Source of the DNA: Anarhynchus alexandrinus
Lineage: Eukaryota > Chordata > Aves > Charadriiformes > Charadriidae
Direction of reading: 5' to 3'
Assembly (NCBI GenBank): GCA_008711295.1
Contig: VUYV01000047.1
Coordinates: 462,756-526,755 of the forward strand
DNA length: 64,000 nt
Shown here: piece after piece, positions 1-12,021 of the stretch
How positions within the stretch are numbered: the first letter of the stretch is position 1
Layout: each line of letters starts with the position of its first letter
Notes under the pieces: model-generated
The model's input: only the letters and a program-made list of their open reading frames with translations
Databases searched by the model: none
Told to the model about the DNA's origin: nothing
Translations under genes and position numbers: made by a program

Positions 1-949
1 GTGCTCAGGCCAAGGGAGAAAAAGACACTTCTGTTTCCAGCTAAGCAGCAAACCCATGGATGTGCAGTGCTGAGGCGAGAGCTGGTACTCAGTGTACGTC
101 GTAGGCATGAGAAGCTTAGCAGCCATGATTTGCTACGCTTTGCTTTTCCACCCTCACTTCTGTAAAACATGGGAACTTGATAACGAATGAAGTCCTCTCC
201 AGGCTGCTGCAAGCATCACCACCATGCCAAGACATATGCGATGGCACTGTGGCTCTTCCCAGCAGCCCCTACCGCAATCTGCCTCACGCCCAACTTCAGC
301 TAACGGCGTAGACCAAGGAGACGTGAAGAGATCTCCTCCGAGCAGGAGGGCAGCACGCACCAAAACTCATTAAAGGAAAGCCTAATTGGCATCATCAGCT
401 TTGCAGCAGGCCCTGACTATTGCATGGGTCAGGGAGGCTGAAGGGTGGCATTCCATGGAAAGGAGGTGGGCGGTCCCCAGGGAAAGGTGTCTTCTCAATG
501 CTGATCTTCACCCTGCTTCTGGCAGCAGCTTTTGGGGTGGAATAGCTGCAGTTCCACGCTTAGGGTGGCACCTGGAAAGCAGAAAGAGAAGGACTGATGC
601 ACAGTGTGAATATTTTACACCACCAAGCAGCAGGCAGGAGCAAAGGAGACCGAGTGGACACGGGAAGCATGGCAAAGAGGGGCTGAGCGCCGGCTTCCAC
701 TGCAAAACCTGGCAGGATCCCATTCCCAGGGCATTCCTTTACACGGATGTCTAAGCTGAGCAAGATGGATAAAAAAATATCCTCTCTTCAGCCAGCGTTT
801 AATCAAGAGTTCCCACTGGCTTGCCCTAAAGAACAGCTTCGGCCATATCCCAAAAATGCGTATATTGCATACCCCAAAAATATACATGCCATTAGAAATT
901 GAGCAGGTTTGGGGAGCCAGAAGGCAGATGTGGCCCTGTTTTGTGCCCA
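1..949. other. unique non-coding DNA, no gene recognised
   Basis: No repeat, RNA gene or recognisable protein is visible. Several overlapping open frames exist on both strands, but they share no domain with any family I know and overlap each other, as expected in moderately GC-rich DNA. Confidence 0.5.
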
Positions 950-960
950 GAGACACGGAA

Positions 961-1230
961 ACCACCGAAGGGCTTCGGAGAGGCAGAAACCCAAGGCGGA
1001 GGAGAGGGTTCGTTGCGGGGTTTCGGCCCGGCAGCACTGCACGCCGCCTCCCCCAGCCATGAGGGACCCCGAGAGCTGCAGGAGGAGAGGCACCGTCCCG
1101 GAGACAGACGCAGGGGTGGCCCGGGGGCTGCAGCTCGCCGAGAAGATGCCACCACCGACAAGCTGCAGCTTTGTAAAAGCGTCGCAGAGCAGTTGCCTTT
1201 CCGCGCATTCCGGCACACCGCTCGTTAATT
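961..1230. promoter_or_regulatory. CpG island (candidate promoter)
   Basis: By hand count this 270-bp block is about 65% G+C and holds about two dozen CpG dinucleotides, an observed/expected ratio near 0.8. The DNA on either side is AT-rich and CpG-poor. In vertebrates such islands usually mark promoters or other unmethylated regulatory DNA. All reading frames are fairly open because of the base composition. The longest is a 197-codon minus-strand frame that starts at an ATG inside the island (position 1208) and ends at 615, with no recognisable domain. No TATA box, splice donor or transcript orientation can be established. It could also be an orphan island or a GC-rich exon. Confidence 0.5.
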
Positions 1231-3290
1231 CTGCTTTCTAATGCAGATCAATGAGAACTGCTTTTTCTGCTCTGATGTGTTAATTTCTAGAAAATAGACA
1301 AAAGTCTATTTAATTTAAACTCCAGACTTGGTGGATAACTTCTCCGCGAGAACAGAGGAAGGAACAAGAACACAACAGGAAGCTTCTGGGGGCCCAAAGG
1401 TTGTTTGTTTATCTTTGAACTTTGTGCCAAAACAACAAAACACAATTATCCTAATTTTTGCATGCCATTTCCAGCATTGTAAATCCTTTATGTAAGAATA
1501 CATCAAACCCCTTCTGCCTGCCAATCCCCTCTGTTGCTAAGGAACAGGCAGGCAGAAACCCTGAGCTGGGAGACTTGAAAGTCCTCATTAAAAGGCTTTG
1601 TGCATCCCTATCAGTGAAATGCTAATTCAGTAAGGCTGATTGATACCCCTGTGTTATCAAGTTCCAGCGATGAGGAAGCCGCTCTGGCTCACCTTCAGTC
1701 ACTGTAGTTAACAGCAAAAAAAAAAAAGGTTTCTCACTTAAGCAACTGGAAACATTTTAATCCTAAAAAGCAAGCAAAGTTTGCATGTTCTGCATACCTC
1801 ATTTCTGCCCAGCGCGCACAAGGCTGGGAAAGTTATTTACATACGTTACAAATTCACTTAGCAACCCAGGCTGCACCACTTAATTAAAATGTTTCCAGTC
1901 GTATAATCATAGGACATCCTTTTGAGCATCCTACCCGGCTGATCGGCACTGACTCGGAAGGAAAGCTGCTGATCCGGACAGAAACTTTCCGCCAAGCCCG
2001 TGTCTCCTTCCTCCAGGGCTCCCAGTCTCGACATCAGTGTAAAATTAATGTTGCTCAGCCGTTATTAGTTTTTACTTCAGTCTCACACCTCTCTCGTAGC
2101 TCCCGGAACGGGGATCTGTATGCACAGACATTATTGCTACATTCCAGGAAAAAATATTTTGTCCTCTTTGTTAAACCTCAGCCTCCGTTTTAAACCTGGA
2201 CCACAGACCTGAATTGCTGTACTTTAAAACCAGTAATATACATGTATGGAGGAAACATTATTTAAAATCAATCACTTTGCAGGGCAGGCAAGGGAGGTGC
2301 AGGGCCAGGCTCTCCATGCACGCTAAGGAAAAGACAATTTACCCCAAGTGCTCATGTAAGGGACTTTTTTTTTTCCAGTTGGAAAAAGGAGCTACAGCAA
2401 GTGGTTTCCAAGCCCAAATACTCCAGCAAGTCAGGATTTATGAGAATTCACATCCTTTCCCACCTCCTTTTGAGACAGGGAGGGACTGTTACCCTACCCC
2501 CCACCAAGGCCGGCAGCAGAAAATCATCACCAGACCGCGCGCGATTGGTCATCCCCTTATTAATTTGTAAAGCTAAATTAGGAAGAGAACACTTTGCAGT
2601 TTAATCAAAGCTACAACACCATGATTAACGCACTGAAAGGTTGGAAAGGATTGACCCAGAAATGAATTCCCAACAGAGCAGTCACGGCTTCCAACCAAAA
2701 TTAAACGGAGGGACGGGGCGGGGGGAGGAAACAAGCACATTCGAAAGAGCTCAGAGATATTTTTACACTGATGAGGTAAAGAATTTCACAGCGACGTAGC
2801 CAAACAACCCATATTTCACTATCGTACCCTGAGCAGAGGAATCATTGTTTGATCTAAGTTTTAAATGAAGCCATTGTTTGACCCAGCTCTCAATGAAAGC
2901 AGAGCATTATAGAGCAATTTGTCCAGGATTTTCTCAGGCAGTTCACTTCATCCAGCCGACCTCACAGCCATCCCTGCGTCCCCTCTTCAGGTGGCACAAG
3001 CCCTGTCCTGCCAGGTAGAGATCGGCATGAGACGCACCAGCTTTGTCAGGGACATAACCCTTATTCATGGTGCAGCAAAGCTGTGACCAAGCCACCTCTC
3101 TTCCCTGCCAAAGGTGTACAATGAGTTTTCACTCTGGTTTTCATCACAGCAATGCTGTCCATGTTCTCACCAAACTTGTCGCTGGAGCTCACGGCCATCT
3201 GCAGCATTCGCGTGTGCCCTATGTGGCTAAGTGAGGTTTTGATTTCTAATAAGGCTTCTACTTAGGGTTTTGGTAATGGGGAATTGAACT
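1231..3290. other. AT-rich unique DNA, no gene recognised
   Basis: Non-coding sequence with a short A-run at 1716-1727 and a G-rich patch near 2714. No interspersed repeat or exon stands out. Confidence 0.5.
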
Positions 3291-3465
3291 AGAATCATAG
3301 AATAGTTTGGGTTGGAAGGTACCCCTAAAGGTCATCTAGTCCAACCTCCCTGCAATAAGCAGGGACATGTTCAACTAGATCAGGTTGCTCAGAGCCCCAT
3401 CCAACCTGACCTGGAACGTTTCCAGGGTTGGGGCATCTCCCACCTCTCTGGGCAACCAGACAGAC
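3291..3465 (-). mobile_element. CR1 LINE, 5'-truncated 3' end (older copy)
   Basis: On the plus strand it begins with the reverse complement of the CR1 tail (AGAATCATAGAATAG) and continues through the antisense of the 3' end, including the equivalents of 'ggttggaaggtacccctaaa' and 'gggcatctcccacc'. Only about 175 bp remain, and several differences from the younger copies in the window suggest an older subfamily. No coding capacity is left. The right (5') boundary is approximate. Confidence 0.88.
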
Positions 3466-4202
3466 TAGGAGTTGGCCATGTTGGAAGTGGTCCTTAGATA
3501 GGCCCAAATCACCTTATCTCATCCTCTTCTAGGGGGCATTTAAGGTGCAATTGAGTTGGGAAGGGGGATTGTCTACTGCAAACACCAGTCAGAGAATTGT
3601 TGTGGTGCCACCATACCTCAGGGGATGCTGAGGACACACTTGGCAGGCGGAGGAGGACAAGTGCCCCTGTGGCAAAGCTGTTGGAAAACACTTCTCCTGT
3701 CTCTCAGCATCACCCAGGGAGTCTTCTCCGTCCCACTGTGAGCACTTTTCACCACTTTGCCCCCAGCTAAAGCAGGAAATTCGCAGTTCCAACTGGAATC
3801 TGGGTAATAAGAGGTGTGTAAGGCTGCGGGGATGTCCAGATGACGCCCAAACCTCCTGCCCACCCATAGCTGCCCCCCATCCAAATTCCTGTGGCAGCGT
3901 CCAGGAGAGCCGCGTCACCCCCAGCATAAAAGGGAGAGGAAGGAGTCCTGGCACCGTGGTGCCGGCTGCCACGCTGCTTCAAACTGTTGCAGTTTATTAA
4001 TATTGCTATTTATCCTGGGTTTTTCCATCATCAGTTCATGCAAAAAGATTAATATTTACCTTGGTGTAAAACCCAGAAAGCTGTTTACACAGCTCTTAAT
4101 GCACAGCAATAGTTCAGCTGGGAACTCTGATCTCGGGCGCTGAGCATATATATCTGGGCTGTTCTCCATACACCCGGCGACAGTAGTTTGAGAGGAACAA
4201 TT

Positions 4203-4224
4203 AAAAAAAAAAAAATAAAAAAAA
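4203..4224. repeat. A-rich low-complexity run
   Basis: Twenty-two bases, all A except one T. No retrotransposed gene or SINE body was seen upstream of it. Confidence 0.9.
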
Positions 4225-5450
4225 TCAGAGGCAAATATTACCAGCCAACAGCTCACCGGAGTCATCTGCCAGAGCTGCAAGTGCCACAGAGCAAATCGCT
4301 CATTAGCAACACACACAAAAGGAGGGTTTATTTGAGGCAATTAAATAACAACAGCAGTTGTGCAGCTCAGGGCCTCGAAATACATTTAATTAAACGTTTT
4401 TATGTATAAGGAAAAATCAGGTCAAGCAATTACGGGCACAATTTAGAACCGTTACCAGATTTTTGAAGTTTCTCAGCGACCCACTTTTTCACAGTTCAGA
4501 GTTGTTGAACAGTTCTTGGGGCTTTTGGCTGTGGGGAGAGAACAAGAGAGAAATGGAGAGTTGGATTCTTTTTTTTCCCTTGAACTAATATGTAATTTTG
4601 AAATCACTCTGTCTGCAACAGCAGAGTTAGAAAACAGCAGGAATTTTCCACCTTTGTGGATTTTTACGGACTCCCAGGACACAGACACAGCAAGAAATCC
4701 ATCCAGAGATCCTGCACAGGGCAGATGCCTCCCAGATATTGCCCCGAGACCTTCCAGTTGAGGAAAGTTCTTCCCTGAGGACACAAATACTGCCAAATTC
4801 CTCAACCTGCAGTTGGGCCAAGCTTCGTCTTCCAGAGAGCCAGCATATGTCCCATTTTAAGGCTCCAGGTAACGATGCATTTACCACTTCCTTTATAAAG
4901 TGATCCATATGATTAATTACTCCCACTTTTTAACTGTCGCCTCCTAACGCCAGGTTCAATTTATCTAACTTCAGCTTCCACTTACCGGAGTGTGCCACAT
5001 CCCTCCTGTCTAAATGAAGGAGTAACATCATTAGACATGAAGTTACATTAAAATGCCATCAAATGAATAACCGCACTGATGAAGCGGTTGCATTTTGCCG
5101 TGCTCTTTCCCTTCTCAGCGGCTCCGGGAAGCCCTTGCACACAGCAAAGAAACTCGAGCGTTTTTGGGGGCTGCGAGGAGGTTCGTGCGGAGGCACCCCA
5201 AAACGCTGTGACTTCGGGAACCGCACCGTGCTGCTCTGGCTCGAAGTGGATGAACGGGATGCAACATCGCATTGACCTTGCGGTGAGGTTTCAGGACCAG
5301 CCTCCTACATGGCACGTCTCTAGACGTTTTCATTTTTTTCCTCTTGACCTCAGGATAAAGCGTCCAGGACTCACTAATGCCTGAGCTGTGGCATGGCCTT
5401 TGGTCTGGCCCTGCTGGTCTGATTACTGAGGACTCAGGCACGTGGAAATC

Positions 5451-5476
5451 TGTGTGTGTATATATATATAAACACA
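5451..5476. repeat. compound (TG)n(TA)n microsatellite
   Basis: TG repeats pass into TA repeats and end in ACACAC, so the tract is itself nearly self-complementary. Likely polymorphic. Confidence 0.85.
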
Positions 5477-7028
5477 CGAAATACAGTGCACTGTTCCAAA
5501 CCAGGACAATTTAGTCTAGCGAAAAGGTAGTGATTGGTCCAAAAAGTCATGTTCACTAACCTATGACCGTCAGGGGACTACCTGATAAATGCTGAAGCCC
5601 AGCTAGTTGTGAGTCCCCACAGCAACCTACCCTCAATGCCTCAGCTGAAAAGAAATCATATAAAAAAAGTATAAAATGTGAAAGTAACAAGGAGAGTAAC
5701 ATATCTGTTAACTGGTTCTAAATCCCAGGAAATAAATGTCTGCCTGTCCCCCAAATACACCGACCCTGAATCAAATCCAAAGATCAAAACTGGCTGGTGC
5801 ACAAGGTCCCCAAGGGACCATACTCTCTCCTGTACTCCAAACTGAGCAAGTTCAGCTCTCACCATTATCAGTCACATTTCTTTCTGGTATATCCTAGGAA
5901 AAAAGAAAAATCAACTGTGATCATAACCAGACGCAAACATCAGATCTGAATTCCCTTTGTATCTCCTTCCCTATGTCAGCTCACCGTGAACCTAGGGATT
6001 AAGAAACCCACTTTGGAAAGAAATACAATAGTACCAGAAAAGCTGAATAGTTGTACCAAAAGCANGGGGGGGGCGATTAAGTATTCCGACCCTAATCCTT
6101 GCTTTGTACCTCTTTTCTTCAGAGGCAGAGTCATGGGGCTGATCCTACCTCGCACCAACAAGCTGGACCTCTCACAGCAACCCTCAAGGTCCTCCCAACC
6201 TCCCCCATAAACGCAGCTCGTTGGAGCCCTCGCAGTGTTTTCCGAGCAGTCAGGGAAGTTTGCACAGATTAATGTCACAGGAGGATAATTCTTCCCCTCG
6301 TGTGCATATCTCGCTTCAAAACCGAACCATATATAACACAGGCCCTGAAAATGGAAGTGGTGATTTTAAATCCAGGTGCTGTAAAACAATGAGACGCACG
6401 GGGATGAAGTTATTTTACAACATTGGCTGAATAAAAGTTTGAGAAGGGGCTCAGCTATTTCTTAAGTTGTCTGACATTTTTTGTGGAAGAGAAATTATGG
6501 CAGTGACCGCCAGAAGCTGTTCACGATGCATTTGATACCAAGTTAAATAGCAAATTAATATTTTCCCGCTTTTCAAAAATTTAGCCTGCCATAACCCAGT
6601 CTTGCTTCAACTATAAAGAAGGCTCAGGTATTCATTTTCTGCCAATGCAATATATATTTCAGTTTTCCTACTTGAATACTTAAGTATCTCAATAATAAAA
6701 CTCAAGGAATTTATGGTTTATTTTAAAAGCCTATGTAGAATAAGGCAAGAGTCCAGAGCCACAAAGCTTTATTTAGCTAGCTATAGCTTTATTTCCTAGC
6801 CATTAAGAAGTCATTCATTATACACAGCATTATTCTAACATATAGATTTTTCACTAACCTATTTGCAAAGTCGATCTGGGGCAAATTTCAAGATGGATTC
6901 AAGCAGTGAGAAAAGGATGCTCCTGCAGCAGTCAGGCGATGTACCTGAGAAAGGCCTTAAGGTCACGTCCCATTTCCTAAAAATCCTGGTTTTCACCCAG
7001 CCATGAGCAGTTATGGCTTAACAAGCTG

Positions 7029-7064
7029 TTTAGCAAATTCTCCATGATGGAGAATTTGCCTAAA
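7029..7064. other. near-perfect hairpin (16-bp stem, 3-nt loop)
   Basis: A perfect 12-bp inverted repeat (GCAAATTCTCCA, 7033-7044; TGGAGAATTTGC, 7048-7059) surrounds the triplet TGA. Skipping one unpaired C at 7060, pairing continues for four more base pairs (TTTA with TAAA). It lies about 105 bp from the 3' tail of the next CR1. No function is known; it may be a structured RNA, a protein-binding palindrome or a repair scar. Confidence 0.8.
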
Positions 7065-7168
7065 TACCCATTTCCCAGCTGGGGGATGCTGCAGATGTGG
7101 GGCAGCTTGCAGGAGGAGCACTGTCCAGGTGCAAGCGAGACCTGGGTGCTCACTGGGTTGGTTTTATT

Positions 7169-7755
7169 CATAGAATCATAGAATGGTTTAGGTTGGAAAG
7201 GACCTTGAAGATCATCGAGTTCCAACCCCCCTGCCATAGGCAGGGACACCTCCCACCAGACCAGGCTGCCCAAGGCCACGTCCAGCCTGGCCTTGAACAC
7301 CTCCAGGGATGGGGCCTCAACAACCTCTCTGGGCAACCTGGGACAGTGCCTCACCACCCTCACAGGGAAAAACTTCTTCCTAATGTTCAATCTAAACCTG
7401 CCCTTTTCCAGTTTCAAGCCATTCCCCCTCGTCCTATCACTACATGCCCATGTAAAAAGTCCTTCCCCAGCTCTCCTGTAGGCCCCCTTTAGGGACTGGA
7501 AGGCCGCAAGAAGATCGCCCCGGAGCCTTCTCTTCTCCAGGCTGAACAACCCCAACTCTTTCAGCCTCTCCTCATAGGAGAGGTGCTCCAGCCCTCGGAT
7601 CATCCTCGTGTCTCTCCTCTGGCCCCACTCCAGCAGGTCCATGTCCTTCTTCTGTTGGGGACTCCAGAGCTGGATGCAGTACTCCAGGTGGGGTCTCACG
7701 AGAGTGGAGTAGAGGGGCAGAATCACCTCCCTCGCCCTGCTGGCCACACTTCTTG
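7169..7755 (-). mobile_element. CR1 LINE, 3' end with ORF2 C-terminus (young copy)
   Basis: The tail (CATAGAATCATAGAATGG on the plus strand) is at the left and the 5'-truncated end at the right. Read on the minus strand, about 190 codons are open and match the C-terminal part of CR1 ORF2, with landmarks such as [31 protein letters not shown] and [19 protein letters not shown]. The endonuclease and the RT catalytic core (YADD box) are absent, so the copy is dead. It is very similar to the copies at 9851, 48946, 52311 and 61133. The 5' junction near 7755 is followed by a locally duplicated flank (see findings). Confidence 0.96.
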
Positions 7756-7800
7756 GAAAACAGTATAATTCTAATTCAGAATTCTTGGAAAAACAGTATA
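7753..7800. repeat. short direct duplication at a CR1 5' junction
   Basis: The block TCTTGGAAAACAGTATAA occurs twice, about 31 bp apart, once with an extra A. The copies are separated by a small palindrome (AATTCT...AGAATT). The first copy directly abuts the truncated end of the CR1. Confidence 0.75.
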
Positions 7801-9850
7801 AAATTAAGTGTAACCAGAGGTAGATGGTCTTCAAAGATGCATTAGAGACTTTCTAAAGCTTATAACTCCACTTTGGTGCAGCAGGTTCTGCAGAGGTTAC
7901 TGCCAACGTGCAGAAAAGTGCTGTTACTTAGCAATTGCAAGTGTTTTTCATCTTCAGTGCTATTTATCAGTGTCACCTTCTTAATCCTCATGGCATAAAT
8001 ATTCCCAGTTCATTAATGGGAAGCTGACATGGTGCAGTTGTGAATATGCTCTGCTTGAAGCAGAGAGTCTGTAATAACATCGGCACCAACCCCCGGCTGC
8101 GTCGGCTCTCAGGGGGACCGACGTTTCCTTTGCTCGTAAATTAGAAAGCAGAGTCATCGGAGAATGCAGAAACGGAAGAAATTGGGGGCGGGGGATCAGC
8201 CTTGTGTCTCAGGTTTTCATTTTCAGCGTGAATATTTTTCTCAGCTTTTTGGTTAATTGAAAGTTTCATCTGCATTTTTTTCCAAAATTTGCTCCCGTAT
8301 GTTTTCCAATGGATATGTTAGAAAACCCCCCAGCTTTCACCCAAAGGCTTTTCTCCAACTTTAACAGCACCAAAAGCCGACATTTATCAGTGCTCAGGAC
8401 ATGAGCGCTGCTATTAGAGTAACCCCTATGAAAGATCCCAGCCTTTACTAATTTCCAGGTACTTCCAATTTTTTTCAAAATCCTCTCTCAGGTATACAGG
8501 CAAGACCACGTAGCCAAAAAAAGACATCATCCCAGAGAGGCCGGGGTTTCCCCCCTTGCAGGACACATCAGGGGACGAGCAATAGAGCTCCCCACTAACA
8601 ACTAATGATGGAAAACCCACATCAGAATACAGCCGTAGTGATATTAACAGGGCTATAAAGGGACATCATATGGAGCCTTAATTACTGTACCATGACTCAG
8701 ACCACTGTCTTTAATCTGAGTTTAAGTGTCTATAACTTGATGTATCTCTTAGTGAACATGCCAAGTGAGTGACCACCCAAACACAGCCCTGAGCTTATGG
8801 TTGTCTTATGGTCAGGTTCAGCAGGAGCAGAGAAGAAAAGTAAATCATATTGTGCGAGGTGAGTATTCATCACATTAAATTTAGTAATAAAGAAAGAACT
8901 CAATAATATTCTCACAGGCTGGCTTTCAAGTTGAGTAGTTAATGGATTATTAGATATTTTTTATAGACACTGGAAGATCTGCCAAAAGCAAGTGGATTGT
9001 TGGAGCCATACATGATGAACGCTTAGTGTCAGTTAAACCTTCAAATAAATTATGCAAGCCTTTGGGTAATATGCAATTAGACATGTGAGCATAAAAAACA
9101 TTGCTCATCTGATAACAGCCGTAAATCCCCAAATTTAAAAGCACCTATCACCTGTTGGGCAATGACTTTCCCATTTGCTGATTCCCAACTGCACATTTCC
9201 ACCTTAAAGCTCCTGTGCCGGGCCCCAAAGACTGCAGATGTGTACCAAGAGCAAAGCCCTACCAGCCCAGCTGAACTAATGCATTTGTCTCCTGAAATTT
9301 GGCATGAAAATGGATCATTGAAGTAAGAGGGAGAGACAGGAAAATTACAGGTTTTCAATGACACTTTTCACAATGGCTTTCTAATCCACCGTGCAGTCTT
9401 TTCAGCCTGAACACCGTAAAGTCCATTTAGCTGGAATGGGAGCATTAAATCCTTAATTTTACAGGGAAGCTGCGATCGGATCAAAATATCATGTTTGAAC
9501 AGAACTTTTAAATTATGTACTTGAACTGGTCGATTTGTTTAATAAAGGTCGCTCAGCACCGAGAACGCAGGTTTGGAGATTTGACGAAGGTGAATTACTG
9601 TCAGCAGTGCGGAGTGGGCTGCTGCCGAGCATCCCACAAGCCACCGGCCGCGGGAAACTCACGCTTATTAAAATGGCTGAAGTGACACATTAATTACTCG
9701 GGCAAATTTGAACTGCAAGCAAGCGTGCTTTGGCTGGCACTGGTCCCCGTGCCTTGCCTGCACAGTCAAGCAGCCCTCAGCCCCAGCAGCAGGATGCATC
9801 CCACAACCACCTTCCCCAGCTCCTGCATGCTCCAAAGCAAATATGCAACA
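7801..9850. other. unique DNA, no gene recognised
   Basis: AT-rich non-coding sequence. No repeat, RNA gene or exon stands out. The part from about 9400 to 9720 contains TTAATTA-type motifs and a few CpGs, the look of a conserved non-coding element, but this cannot be shown without alignment. Confidence 0.45.
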
Positions 9851-10283
9851 ATCATAGAATCATAGAATGGTTTAGGTTGGAAAGGACCTTGAAGATCATC
9901 GAGTTCCAACCCCCCTGCCATAGGCAGGGACACCTCCCACCAGACCAGGTTGCCCAAGGCCACCTCCAGCCTGGCCTTGAACACCTCCAGGGATGGGGAC
10001 TCAACAACCTCTCTGGGCAACCTGGGACAGTGCCTCACCACCCTCACAGTGAAAAACTTCTTCCGAATGTTCAATCTAAACCTGCCCTCTTCCAGTTTGA
10101 AGCCATTCCCCCTCGTCCTATCACTACATGCCCCAGTAAAAAGTCCTTCCCCAGCTCTCCTGTAGGCCCCCTTTAGGGACTCGAAGGCCGCAATAAGGTC
10201 TCCCAGGAGCCTTCTCTTCTCCAGGCTGAACAGCCCCAACTCTTTCAGCCTCTCCTCATAGGAGAGGTGCTCCAGCCCTCGGA
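9851..10283 (-). mobile_element. CR1 LINE, 3' end with ORF2 C-terminus (young copy)
   Basis: Minus-strand copy with about 150 open ORF2 codons, starting at the [20 protein letters not shown] region. The 8-bp sequence ACAATCAT occurs at 9848-9855 and again at 10286-10293, a good candidate target-site duplication overlapping the tail. Only two bases separate the CR1 5' end from the second copy of the duplication. Confidence 0.96.
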
Positions 10284-10293
10284 GGACAATCAT

Positions 10294-11790
10294 TATCCCA
10301 ATTCATTCTGGTTTTATCCCATGTTTTTGCATCCCAGTGTCAGGGTGTCCAGACCTCCACAACTCATGAGTGAGGTACCTGTACTTATTTTTCGTGTGTC
10401 CCAAAGGGGAGCGAACTGTAGAGTCTCAACAGTGCAGAATTTCAGGGAAAATGTGGGTTTGCTTTTCCTCCTTTACTCTTTAATATACACCTCCTAACAG
10501 GACCACACGGCCGACACATTCAGTGCTGTACCCGAAAGCTCAAATTGCCAGCTATGCAAAAAGAGCAGTGGGCTACCAACCAGTAGGCGGAAAATTATTC
10601 ATCAAAAGCAGCTGGCAGTTGCTTTCAAATAACAAATGAGCACACAGAAATTATCAAACCTATGAGGCAGCTATTTCCTAATAACAGAAGAGCATGCAGA
10701 AGTTTGCTAAGCAGAGAGGACCCTGGGAAACCATTGCAATAAATCATCCAAATACATACAAAAAACACAAAAGGGCTGCTCACCATGCTGTTAAATGCAT
10801 ATATTACAGTGGCATATGCAGCCAGTAACCAGAGGTGGAGTCCACGTGTACTACAACGTTCCAACATCCCCACCACACTACAGGTAATTTTGAGACTTGG
10901 CGCAATTTGAAGCTTATTGCAGGGGTTCGGAGCCCCTGCTTTTGTGCTTTTGAGCCAGACTCTTTCAGTGCTGTGTGATTTACTGAGTTTAGCCGCTGAC
11001 ACACAAATTCAAGATCTCAGCCCTCAGAGGCAACACATGTTGCATCATGTTTTGTGTTCAGGAATGCAGGTGCAGAGTAGAAGAGGATTGCAAAGCTCAG
11101 GTGTCTGCATCTGGTTTTGGATAGGATTTGCATTCAGCCATCTCCATCCAAAGTACTCGGTCCTCAAGTGCCAAAGGAATTGCTTAAAAATTGCTTAGGA
11201 CAAACATGGCAAGGCAGAAAGAAAGAAAAACCTTTTTGGGCGAGTTCTTTAAAGAATACACTGAAGATTAACCCAACCTTTCTTGAGAGAGAAGGAAAAT
11301 GGATTCCCTGGACCTGAAGATTCAACTTTGCTCCCAAACACTCAGGCAAAGCTCTATTTAGGCGATAAAACATGGCAAGTGTTTGTGCCTTTAGCACTTC
11401 ATCCATCCCTCATGGGAGAGCAAGGGATCCTCTTCTGTGGAAAACCCAGCCCTGAACTTCCTCCAGAAAGCAGCAATGGATGGGCAACATCCTCCCTCAG
11501 AAGGTTTCATCTCCAGGTGGTGGGAACGCGTCAGCCACTGAGAGTTAATGGAGAAATCATTTAGGAAATACGGATGACTAACATGAAAAAGAATGGTCTT
11601 CCTGTAGGGCATCTCTTTTGCTCTGTCATAAAACCTGAGCTGGCCTTCCTGCTGCAGACACAGTCACACGATGTGAGCTGCAGGACATGCCAACAAGGCC
11701 AGGCAATGGCAGTGGGGTGACCACAAACCACAGGTGGGTTGGCACTACAACAATGCACTCTGTGCTCCTACCCTGCTCCTGGGGAGACCT
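10294..11790. other. unique DNA, no gene recognised
   Basis: Short open frames on both strands show no recognisable domain. No further repeat was identified. Confidence 0.45.
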
Positions 11791-12021
11791 AAATCCAGAC
11801 TAGATATAAGGAAGACATTCTTTACTCTGAGGGTGGTGAGACACTGGCTCAGGTTGCCCACAGAGGTGGGAGATGCCCCATGCCTGAAAATGTTCCAGGT
11901 CATGTTGGACGGCGCTCTGAGCAACCTGATCTAGTTGAAGATGATACTGCCCATGGCAAGGGGGTTGGACTAGATGGCCTTTAAAGGTCCCTTCCAACCC
12001 AAACCAGTCTATGACTCTATG
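11791..12021 (+). mobile_element. CR1 LINE, 3' end only
   Basis: Plus-strand copy from the region equivalent to 'agactagatataaggaagacattctt' through 'ggttggactagatggccttt' to the tail CTATGACTCTATG. About 230 bp survive. The ORF2 fragment is a short open frame ending in the LSNLI region. More diverged than the young copies. Confidence 0.92.

Larger units (their letters stand above)
3466..7168. other. unique DNA between CR1 copies, no gene recognised
   Basis: Contains an A-rich run (4203-4224), a TG/TA dinucleotide tract (5451-5476), a single N at 6065 next to a G-run, and a strong hairpin (7029-7064), listed separately. The short open frames are unrelated to known proteins. Confidence 0.5.

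Noticed and set aside
615..1208. 197-codon minus-strand ORF as a gene
   Set aside because: Starts in the CpG island, where all frames are open from base composition; no domain, and frames on both strands overlap it. Kept only as part of the CpG-island note.
6977..7834. 285-codon minus-strand ORF as a cellular gene
   Set aside because: Its core is the CR1 ORF2 C-terminus and its ends are chance read-through into flanks.
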